From Rotaria socialis (Eukaryota; Rotifera; Eurotatoria; Philodinida; Philodinidae), in assembly GCA_905331475.1 (NCBI GenBank), contig CAJNYU010001042.1, positions 1 through 64,000 of the forward strand: a stretch of 64,000 nt of DNA, in the 5' to 3' direction. Numbering within the stretch: position 1 is the stretch's first letter; each line of letters opens with the position of its first letter. Below, one piece after another: positions 56,194 to 64,000 of this stretch. Both the position numbers and the translations under genes were made by a program. The notes beneath the pieces were generated by a model. The model was not told the DNA's origin, ran no database searches, and was given only the letters and a program-made list of their open reading frames with translations.

Positions 56194-57540
56194 TCCAATT
56201 GTTTTGCTATGAGACTCTTTCAATAGATCAATTCAGATCTTGTTTTTTTTTGTTTTGTGCAGATATTCGTTGTCAATGCTTACTTTGTTTTTCTTTTCGC
56301 CTTGATTATTATTATTATTATTATTATTGTATTTAGATTTTTCTTTCGTTGTATGATATTTATCTCTTTTGTTTGTTTGTTTGTTTGTCAAATAAATTAA
56401 ATTATTCACTAACGTCGGATTTATATTCATCTGCAAATATAATTTAGAAATATTTATCACAGATTACGAGTTTTTTTTATTCAATTATTATTTGATTGTG
56501 ATAGCTGCATGTGTTCATATAATATATTGAAGAACTATTGGTGTGCCGATTTATTCAACAGGCAATATCTATAGATAGTGTAATAGTAGGTATAGGAAAC
56601 CAGCTGCATTCTTCTCTTACAATCATTTAATGTAAGCATTATGTTTAAAAAAATATGTGGACGATGCCATCATCTTTGTGTACACTCTTCCTTTTTTCTT
56701 TCTTTTCTTTATATGTTCTACGTACAAGTTGATTAGCATATCATAGAATTTCAACAACAAATCAGTAGCCTAGAAATGATCAATCGAAGAGGTTTTTTTC
56801 TTTTCAAGTTGGTCTCGCATATGTATTATATCATATTACACATTTCCAATCACTTAACACATTTATTTGTCTTGTATAATTAGTTTTGATAATCAATCAC
56901 ACTGAAGATCGCACCCGTGATTGACCAGTTTTATTATGATCAAACATTGTTTAAATGTTCATCTCTCTCTCTGATGTATTTATCAAAATCATCAGTCATT
57001 GTTCTGGATAGATTCGATTAAAGCGCATTGGAATCATTGATCTGAGAACAAACTATTGGCAAATATTGAACAACGATGATAATATAATTATTTGTATTCT
57101 CGCATTAAATTAAAGACGTCAGTAGTCTGCATTCTGAGGTACAGGAAGGAAGGAACGAACGAACGAAATGAACAGTTGTCATTCTTGTTGAACTCATCGT
57201 CGCCTCTTACATTCATACAACTATGAAATTATGAGATGAAGACAATGAAGTGACTTGACCAATACGGTATGCATGAATACAAATGATTGTTACGCACGAT
57301 AGTACAATACTAAAGAAGAACTATATTGCCATAAGAATAGTCAAATTTCTCATCATCGCCTTCCAGTACACATGTACACTTGAAATCTGGAATGCGACAT
57401 ACTTTTTATTAATGCAATATATATTATATTTCTTTTTTTTTTCTCCCTCTCTTTTCTTCTTCTTGGTACAGTTAGATGATAAGATGTGTAATTAATTATT
57501 TTCTAAACGGCGAACCATATAACAGACATCCTCTTGATGA
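56194..57540. other. intergenic, ATT and GTTT short repeats
   Basis: It holds an (ATT)n tract at about 56304-56328, a (TTTG) run near 56372-56386 and a candidate AATAAA at 56392. No supported gene. The upstream part is the 3' flank of the 13-exon gene; the last 100 bp is the presumed promoter and 5' UTR of the Ig gene. Confidence 0.45.
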
Positions 57541-58397
57541 ATGGATTGGTGGTATTTACTGATAAGTATATTTTTCGCCTCAGTTACAGCTAATATTGGC
57601 CATGTTCGAACACTTGATGTTCAAGAAAACGAACGTGTTCGACTTGAATGTAAATTAACATCGACCAAAGATGCTGAAGAAGTTAGTATGAAATATTGAT
57701 TTGTAGAAATGAATCTATTTGAAAAGTATGCTTTTGTTTTAGGTTCTGTGGATGCGCATTAGATCACCACATAATCCTGATATATTGTCATATCGAGACA
57801 GCGTTGTCTACGCACCAGATCGTATAGAACTTGAACAACGTCGTTATAGTTCAAGTAGAACTATAAATGGAACGTTGATTGAAACATATATCTTAACATT
57901 AATTATTTTACGGCCAACTATTGATGATCAAGGCAGATATATTTGCGCAAAAGGCCGAACTGTTTTTGCTGAATATGACATTTTCATTATTGGTAAATAA
58001 TGCAGAAGAAAAAAACGGCTTATCTAAATAAATCCTCTTATTTGAATTATAGTCCCAACTCAATTTATGGATGATACTAATTTTACACAACAGCGAAGCG
58101 TTCTTGAAGGTTCAACTCTTCGTCTTTCTTGTTCTGCATATGGTCGACCGCTACCATCAATAACTTGGTTTTATCGAACCCATAATGGTAAACTGATTTC
58201 ATGTAAGTAGAAAATCGAATGTAAACATTTATTAAAAAAAAAATTATTTTAATCTTAACAGTAAGCAATGGCACTGTTTGCCAAGCGACAAAATGTGAAC
58301 TTCATTTGGTAAATTATACAAGGTATGATCCGAAAATAATCGAGTGTATTGCTGACAATGAAAAATCGACTCGAATATCAAAAGTAGTTCATATTGA
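57541..58397 (+). CDS. secreted immunoglobulin-domain protein, 5' part only (cut by assembly gap)
   Basis: Exons: 57541-57681, 57743-57992, 58053-58202 and 58262 onward into the gap. MDWWYLLISIFFASVTA is a clear signal peptide. Ig domain 1 has GHVRTLDVQENERVRLEC, a W (VLWMR), an L-x-I pair (TYILTLIILRP) and DQGRYICAKG, which is the D-x-G-x-Y-x-C signature. Ig domain 2 has EGSTLRLSCSAYGRPLPSI, TWFY, then YDPKIIECIADNEKSTRI. The layout (V-like then I-set) resembles lachesin/amalgam/neurotrimin-type adhesion molecules of insects. The final exon(s), including any further Ig domain, membrane segment or GPI signal, lie in the gap. The rather long exon 2 and absence of stops support a functional gene. 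Confidence 0.8.
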
Positions 58398-58859
58398 NNN
58401 NNNNNNNNNNNNNNNNNNNNNNNNNNNNNNNNNNNNNNNNNNNNNNNNNNNNNNNNNNNNNNNNNNNNNNNNNNNNNNNNNNNNNNNNNNNNNNNNNNNN
58501 NNNNNNNNNNNNNNNNNNNNNNNNNNNNNNNNNNNNNNNNNNNNNNNNNNNNNNNNNNNNNNNNNNNNNNNNNNNNNNNNNNNNNNNNNNNNNNNNNNNN
58601 NNNNNNNNNNNNNNNNNNNNNNNNNNNNNNNNNNNNNNNNNNNNNNNNNNNNNNNNNNNNNNNNNNNNNNNNNNNNNNNNNNNNNNNNNNNNNNNNNNNN
58701 NNNNNNNNNNNNNNNNNNNNNNNNNNNNNNNNNNNNNNNNNNNNNNNNNNNNNNNNNNNNNNNNNNNNNNNNNNNNNNNNNNNNNNNNNNNNNNNNNNNN
58801 NNNNNNNNNNNNNNNNNNNNNNNNNNNNNNNNNNNNNNNNNNNNNNNNNNNNNNNNNNN
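58398..58859. other. assembly gap, 462 N
   Basis: A run of undetermined bases. It removes the 3' part of the Ig-domain gene. Reading frames that span it are meaningless. Confidence 0.99.
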
Positions 58860-59063
58860 CCAAATACCTGATGTAAAACTAGTTGATCGATTTTTATTTG
58901 TATAGTTTTCAATGGTAAAATCAATTTCTGTTTCAGACCACATCGGTTGATGTCGATCATTGCTATTTGAGTATGTTGAGTTTAGAGTAGGTTTTAACAT
59001 TACATTTCGATGGATAAATGATTCTAAATTTTTAAATATAAAATAAATAGTTTGAATTTGCAA
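58860..59063 (-). CDS. possible coding fragment adjacent to the gap
   Basis: The minus strand after a TTTAG acceptor near 59028 reads SFIHRNVMLKPTLNSTYSNS, then NDRHQPMWSETEIDFTIENY, up to the gap. It carries several N-x-S/T sites and no stop. It may be an internal exon of a minus-strand gene mostly hidden in the gap, but no domain is recognised and a chance open frame cannot be excluded. Confidence 0.3.
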
Positions 59064-59096
59064 AAATTTTCAATGCAAACCTGTTTTCATCCGAGG

Positions 59097-59380
59097 GGTG
59101 TCCAAGAGCTGAGGATTAGGAATCCCTCATCAGTTCCCCTACAGTTCCTTGCATACTAAAGGTAAAAGTATGGAATATTCACGATAATTTTTGTTCTAAC
59201 ATTCATTTTCACTTGCAAAGTTGGGAGAATCAATAATTTGATGCAATATCGCGACTTTCGTGAATAGTGGAACTGTGAGGGAACTGATAGTTGATTCCCA
59301 TTTCTTCTAAGAATTATCACAGTGACACAGATAATTCCTCGGCACATTAGGAATTCCTATTTCTTAGTCCTTGGACACTG
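59097..59380. mobile_element. about 284-bp inverted-repeat element (GTGTCCAAG ends)
   Basis: The left end GTGTCCAAGAGCTGAGGA and the right end TTCTTAGTCCTTGGACAC are inverted copies. Inside, CCCTCATCAGTTCCCCTACA on the left mirrors TGTGAGGGAACTGATAG on the right, and TTAGGAAT/ATTCCTAA words recur. No clear target duplication. Probably a degraded MITE. Confidence 0.5.
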
Positions 59381-59666
59381 CTGGGAAAAAAATAAGTAAA
59401 AATTTTTGTTAAATATTTTCATCATTTATCTATTCATATTGTTAGTTTTTGTAAATATTCTAATAATGTGAATTCATTCAATCATATTTTTCTTGAAATA
59501 ATGTAGAAAAAATTAGTTAAACAAAGCTACCCAATTTTTCTGTTGACTTATATGAAAATATATGCTGAGAAAAACACAGAAAGTAAGATAAGATTTTTTG
59601 ATAAAGATAGTATTAATGAAATAGAATAACAAGATAGTAAAAAATATTACATATAAGTAAAAAAAA
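59381..59666. other. short intergenic, 5' flank of the transporter
   Basis: AT-rich, no gene seen. Confidence 0.45.
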
Positions 59667-61061
59667 ATGGATGCAATAGAAGTAACACATTATCGTGCAT
59701 ATCGAATACGATGGATTCAATTAATTGTTTTTGTATTGGCAACATTTTCAAACGCCATAACAAGTATAACGTTTGCTCCTATTGAATCTGAAACGTCTAA
59801 ATTTTATAAGATAACATCAGCAGAAGTTAATTCATTAGCAATTGTATTTTTATTTCTTTATCCATTTGGCACAATTTTATCAATATGGTTATCAAGAGGA
59901 TTATCAATGCGTTCAACAATTATTATAGGCAGCATTTTAAATCTAGGAGTATTTATTCGTTTATTATCATTAAGCACTCGATTAAACCCTTATATATCAT
60001 TAATTATTGGACAAATATTTCCAGCAATTGCAGCACCTTTCTTTTTAAATTCTACAGCATTATTTGCTTCTCGTTGGTTTTCACCTTCTCAACGTGATAT
60101 AGCAACATCGATTTGTTCAATGGCTAATCCATTAGGTAAAATTTTGTAAATAAATAAAAAAAAGAAAGAAAATAATATATTTTTTTAATCCTAAATAAAA
60201 GGTTTAGCAATTGGTTCCCTTGTTCCATCACTAATAATAACAACAAATCCATCAGCAAGAGAATTTTTTATTCTTTTAATGAGTGAATCCATATTGGTTT
60301 TATTCGCAACACTTTTAATAATTATTATATTCCGTTCTGAGCCACCTACACCTCCATCATCATCTGAAGAACATCATCAAGCAATTAATTTCAAAGAAGA
60401 TTTTATAAATCTAATGAAAAATCGTCAATATTTAATACTTTTATTTGGTTTTAGTATTGGTTTAGCTCTATTTAATGCCATAACAACATTACTTGAACAA
60501 TTAATTGAACCACAAGGTTATTCAAGTGAAAATGCTGGAATCTTTGGTGCTATTATTATTGTTGCTGGTCTTTTAAATGCATTTTTAGCTGGATTTATCA
60601 TGGATAAAACTCATTCATATCGTTTAATATTGAAAGTTTTATTAATTGGTGCTTGTGGATCGGGAATATTCTTTATTTTAATTCTTCAACCAAATAAATT
60701 GTATCCATTAGCTGCATCAATTGGTTTAATGGGCTTCTTTTTATTACCATTATTACCCGTTTCATTTGAATGTGCACTTGAATCAACATATCCAATTCGA
60801 CCAGAATGGTCAACAGGTTTATTAATGTGTTTTGGCAATATAATTGGAGGAGTATTCATCTTTTTTATTGGATATCTTATTAAATTAGATTCTCAATATA
60901 AACATCAGCATATATTTCGGCCATCTACAATATTTATTCTTTGTTCGTTCATTGTCAGTTCATTAACATTATTTATTTATAAAGGGCCTTATTTAAGACT
61001 TGAAGCTGAAAAACAATCTATTCAGAAATCTTCGATTAACAATGCTTCTAATATTATTTAA
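59667..61061 (+). CDS. SLC49/FLVCR-like major-facilitator transporter, 442 aa
   Basis: Two exons, 59667-60135 and 60202-61061, sum to 1329 nt (443 codons with stop). The 66-bp intron splits a Gly codon. About twelve hydrophobic segments are visible. TM1 starts RWIQLIVFVLATFSNAI. The loop before TM4 contains a short SRGLSMRS motif, and TM5 holds ASRWFSPSQRDIATSIC, a hallmark SLC49 segment (A-x-R-W-F...R-x2-A-T-S). A hydrophilic central loop (EPPTPPSSSEEHHQAINFKE) separates the halves. TM10 region is PVSFECALESTYPIRPEWST. Length and motifs match FLVCR1/2 and DIRC2 relatives, plasma- or lysosomal-membrane carriers of heme, choline or related compounds. The exact substrate is not decidable. The ATG at 59667 follows a poly-A-rich leader. 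Confidence 0.82.
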
Positions 61062-61465
61062 TATTTGAATTAAATAAAAATACGTTCTTTTTTTTCTTTT
61101 TCTAGAATAAAGATAGAAAAAACTGACCTCGATTTATTTCTACTGGATGACCCCGATTTATTTCTACTGCATGATCTTAACCTTTACTTATTGCAGAATC
61201 ATTATAGTAGAATTAATAGTACAAAACCGAAACATTTTGAATGATTTTCTCAATAATCAATATATTTATTTCTATTAACTATAAAAAGAAAGATCTTAAT
61301 TCATTAAATTTAAAGGAATATATCAATGTTCAGAAAAGATGAACTTATTGAAAAGAATATACATTTTACATAGAGATCATTCTAGTAGCTTTACATGATG
61401 AGTCATCGACATTTTTACCAATGAACAAACGCAACGTAGACGAAAAAGAAAATCTAGAAAGAAAG

Positions 61466-61511
<46 letters not shown>

Positions 61512-61685
61512 GTATATAAGAGAAAGGATTAGGTCAAAGCACAGTTACTGATAATATCAACTAACTAGAAGAAAGTAGTCTACATCTCCTCATTCGTCTT
61601 AGGTTTTATTTAAAATTTTGAAAAGGTAAATAATTAAGACTGTTTTAATCTTTAGATTTTATTTTCAAAACAATTCATTGAAAAA
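61062..61685. other. intergenic with (GA)n microsatellite and 5' UTR intron
   Basis: A poly-A signal for the transporter lies near 61072. A (GA)n tract occupies 61471-61508. From about 61550 the leader of the NTF2-like gene appears; a GTAAAT donor at about 61626 and a TTTAG acceptor at about 61656 suggest a short 5' UTR intron. Confidence 0.5.
61471..61508. repeat. (GA)n microsatellite
   Basis: Nineteen consecutive GA units. Confidence 0.9.
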
Positions 61686-62030
61686 ATGTCCCAAGCGCAT
61701 AAAGCAACAATTGAAAAATTTACTTCAGCAGTGAATGCTCGTCATGTAAATCATCTTAATGAAGTTCTCGCAGAAAATGTTGAAAAAATTGAAAATCATA
61801 AAGTTGTTTATAATAATATAAAAGAAGCTCGAGAATATTATTCAATGGAACATGAGGCTCATCCATCTATTAATTATAAAATTCTTAAATTTGATGATCA
61901 AGATGAACATAATCATACATTAAAAGCTACAATTGTTTATAACAATCATCAATATGAAACAATATATACTTTTTCATCAGATGGAAAAATTCAAAAAATA
62001 AACTCACTACTTATTCAACAAGATAACTAA
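61686..62030 (+). CDS. NTF2-like (SnoaL/DUF4440-type) small protein, 114 aa
   Basis: A single frame, MSQAHKATIEKFTSAVNARH through ...KINSLLIQQDN. The opening helix followed by N-x-L-N-E-V-L-A-E-N-V is the NTF2-like start, where a short helix and strand form the cone. KEAREYYSMEHEAHPSINYK and the strands TLKATIVYNNHQYETIYTFS, DGKIQKINSL complete the fold. Members are small, often enzyme-like or ligand-binding cytosolic proteins. The function here is unknown. The lack of a signal peptide suggests a cytosolic place. The Lys- and Asn-rich composition matches the local AT bias. Confidence 0.6.
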   Translation: MSQAHKATIEKFTSAVNARHVNHLNEVLAENVEKIENHKVVYNNIKEAREYYSMEHEAHPSINYKILKFDDQDEHNHTLKATIVYNNHQYETIYTFSSDGKIQKINSLLIQQDN

Positions 62031-62259
62031 CTTCAACATTTTTTTTTTCATAAAGACATTTTTTTCTTCTTGTTCTCTCTGCCTCCCATAGATTATCATT
62101 TTCGTTTTAAATAAACTAAAATAAAGAAAGATTGTTATCTATTCCTGCAAAAAACAAAAAAAATATTCTTTATCAAGATTTATATTTTATTTATGAATTA
62201 AAAGAGAAAATGAACAAGGTATCCTTTTTTAAGTTTCTTGATTTTTTTGCTTAAAAATT
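62031..62259. other. convergent 3' flanks
   Basis: Poly-T and AATAAA-like words between the NTF2-like gene and the minus-strand fuseless-like relic. Nothing else seen. Confidence 0.5.
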
Positions 62260-62770
62260 TTACATTGAGAAATGTTTCTTTGAACTATTGAAACAACAAT
62301 ATGGATAAAGTGGAAAAAATTGATTCTTATCATCAATATTGCTTAATGGACCATTGATTGATGATGATGTTTGAATTAAACTTAGAAAAAAAAATGATAT
62401 TAAATAAAATAATAAATATGTTTTATAATAACCTTCAAATATATATAAATATTCATCATAGAGAAACCAATAACCACCCCAAACAAATACACATGAAAAA
62501 AATGCTAATAAATGACGAATATTTTGATAAAATTGAGGAAAATTCATTGATATAAATGTCCAAAAATCATATTTTTAATTTAATTCTTCTAAATATGTTT
62601 GAAAATACATTAATGAAAAACAAAGAAAATAACCAATTTATAAACAAAGCCCAGCTGACATTGCTAAATTATCAGAATAAAAAAAATGTCAAGAAAATGA
62701 TAAAAACCACGCCATGTTAATATTGATAAATTCGATATAATTATTTCATATGAGCCATTCCGCGTAAGCC
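62260..62770 (-). pseudogene. fuseless-like multi-pass membrane protein, truncated and broken
   Basis: The minus strand reads a membrane protein with two copies of a W-R/G-G-x-Y/W...D motif: TWRGFYHFLDIFF near 62700 and FVWGGYWFLYDEYLYIF near 62480. Between them lies MSAGLCL, then GYFLCFSLMYFQTYLEELN. That repeated motif is typical of fuseless-family proteins (presynaptic in Drosophila). A frameshift at a run of eight T (coding strand) in the first motif and two in-frame TAA stops before 62547 break it. Only the C-terminal 95 codons (62547-62260) remain open. The 5' end is lost at about 62760, where unrelated repetitive sequence begins. Confidence 0.55.
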
Positions 62771-63115
62771 ACGATTTATTCATGTAGGAGCTGCTCAATC
62801 GATGGAAACCGATTTGACTTCTTTATATATAGGTTCATAGGGACAAGAGTCTGATGAGTTTATGCGCAAGCCGTTTCAAAAAATATTGTTTCGTTCCCGA
62901 GATATTCAATTTTCCCTGAGAGCACCCTCCTAAAAATATGCCATTTTTTTAGATTTTTTGTAATATTCATATCTATTCATGAGTACATCTGTTTTGGTTG
63001 AATTTTCTAGTATAAGTCGATCTTAGTTTTATCTATTTTTCTTAAAAGAAACAAACTCAAATAGATGAGTCATCTGTGAGTTGGTCGGGATAACAAAATC
63101 GAGGAAAATTTCTAA
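62771..63115. other. repeat-like flank of the terminal foldback
   Basis: No gene. The composition resembles the arms of the adjoining foldback; if the element is longer, this part would pair with sequence beyond the window. Confidence 0.4.
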
Positions 63116-64000
63116 TTTTTTGTGATTTTGTGCGTGTACCTATCGGCTTGAACGAATAATATAAGAGAACTGAAATTTTTTCCACTGGGAGATCTTATCA
63201 AGTACTAACTCTGATAAAACATTCAGCTCTTCAATTAGCTCCTATGGTCCAGGGAACCTTATCTGAAGTTGAGTAAAAGAACTGTATATTTTTAGCAAAA
63301 TTCTTTCAGATTTGTTCCTGAATAAACAACAACAACATGACATAATAGAAAGGAACTTACTATCTACTATATATGAGCACACAATCCTCTACTCATTGAG
63401 ATATAAAGATCCTTTGAAAGTGAGGAAAAAAATATTTCGGTAAAAACCATGGAGGAGAGTACAGGGATTTCGATAGTGAAACTAATGCTGTACTCTCCTT
63501 CATGGTTTTTACCGAAATATTTTTTTCCTCACTTTCAAAGGATCTTTATACCTCAATGAGTAAAGGATTGTGTGGTCATATATAGTAGATAGTAAGATCC
63601 TTTCTACTATGTCATGTCGTTGTTATTTATTCAGGAACAAATCTGAAAGAATTTTGCTTAAAATATACAGCTCTTTTACTCAACTTCAGATAAGGCTCTC
63701 AACGGCAATATATTTTGTCCGATCCTAAAATTTTCAGGACTTTGTAGTACTATGTGTGCAGTTTGAAACCATAAAGACAGAACTTCTAGAGACCTGATTT
63801 TGCTCTAGATAGCTCTCCCCATAAATAGTCATTTTGATGAAAATCGCATTTTTGACGAGAGTCACCTTCGCCTTAGAAGTTAGCCACGGGGCTGAAACTT
63901 CTATCAGGCTAAGTACTTATCAAGATCTCATTGCAGCCTAAATTTCAGTTGTCTTATATGATTCGTTCAAGCCGATAGGTACACGCATAAAATCGCAAAA
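63116..64000. mobile_element. large foldback element running off the window end
   Basis: The left arm 63116-63463 and the right arm 63487-64000 are inverted copies around a 23-bp spacer. Inner arms match almost perfectly (TATTTCGGTAAAAACCATGG against CCATGGTTTTTACCGAAATA-like sequence). The outer TGCGTGTACCTATCGGCTTG on the left matches the complement at the very end of the window. The right arm carries about 170 bp (near 63710-63900) that the left arm lacks. The outer boundary is not in view and no coding frame is present. Confidence 0.7.

Noticed and set aside
58244-59063. Long frames spanning the N gap
   Set aside because: They consist mostly of undetermined residues.
1-64000. CRISPR arrays, tRNA, rRNA, LTR retroelement or Polinton
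   Set aside because: No regularly spaced direct repeats, no tRNA T-loop/A-box pairs, and no reverse-transcriptase, capsid or polymerase motifs were seen in any listed reading frame.

Overview
The window looks like nuclear DNA of a small invertebrate. A bdelloid rotifer (Adineta/Rotaria-like) is the best fit. The sequence is AT-rich, most introns are about 50-70 bp with GT-AG ends, and metazoan chromatin and signalling genes sit beside intronless genes of microbial character (SMI1/KNR4-like, GH110-like, beta-helix). Decayed LRR, TPR and nuclear-receptor copies and many short inverted-repeat DNA transposons are also present. The species call is inference; the gene structures below were read from the sequence, and six multi-exon models sum to exact multiples of three.

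Layout. 0.4-5.1 kb: decayed genes, namely an LRR gene with one repeat per exon, cut by a Ginger-like DNA transposon, and a two-membrane-segment cysteine-rich protein. 7.3-14.5 kb (minus): a 15-exon KMT2C/D (trr-like) histone H3K4 methyltransferase with extended PHD, FYRN, FYRC, WDR5-binding (Win) motif, SET and post-SET. 16.7-20.4 kb (plus): a 12-exon ZMYND8/11-like reader with PHD, bromodomain and PWWP, transcribed divergently from KMT2. 20.6-21.5 kb (minus): a calexcitin/SCP-like EF-hand protein. 21.5-26.4 kb: gene-poor, with a 276-bp palindrome-rich MITE. 26.4-28.7 kb (plus): a SMYD4-like TPR/SET/MYND protein. 29.8-30.4 kb (minus): a UBC12-like E2 lacking its first exon(s). 33.8-34.6 kb: a SMI1/KNR4 protein. 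38.5-40.2 kb: a nuclear receptor with a good DNA-binding domain but a decayed ligand-binding domain.

40.8-52.2 kb is an accessory block: a TPR remnant, a secreted 843-aa beta-helix protein, two stretches of an alpha/beta receiver-like bdelloid-type family (one with a frameshift at a run of seven A), a secreted GH110-like protein, a roughly 0.6-kb palindrome, an 880-bp hAT-type element with a perfect 8-bp target duplication, and a 354-bp foldback. 53.8-56.2 kb (plus): a 13-exon gene of unknown function with eight consecutive phase-2 symmetric exons and a hAT MITE in its largest intron. 57.5-58.4 kb: the start of a secreted two-Ig-domain protein, cut by a 462-base gap. 59.7-61.1 kb: an SLC49/FLVCR-like transporter. 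61.7-62.0 kb: an NTF2-like small protein. 62.3-62.8 kb (minus): a fuseless-like membrane-protein pseudogene beside a large foldback that runs off the window.

Functional theme. Three chromatin genes (KMT2 writer, ZMYND reader, SMYD-like SET) fall within 22 kb, two of them divergent. The two secreted beta-helix genes may share a role in polysaccharide digestion. No CRISPR, rRNA, tRNA, retroviral or Polinton-like element was recognised. I found no clearly new multi-gene system. The most unusual signals are the symmetric-exon gene, the pair of Ginger-like elements with matching ends and 4-bp target duplications, the GC-AG intron in the ZMYND gene, and the dense inverted-repeat elements.
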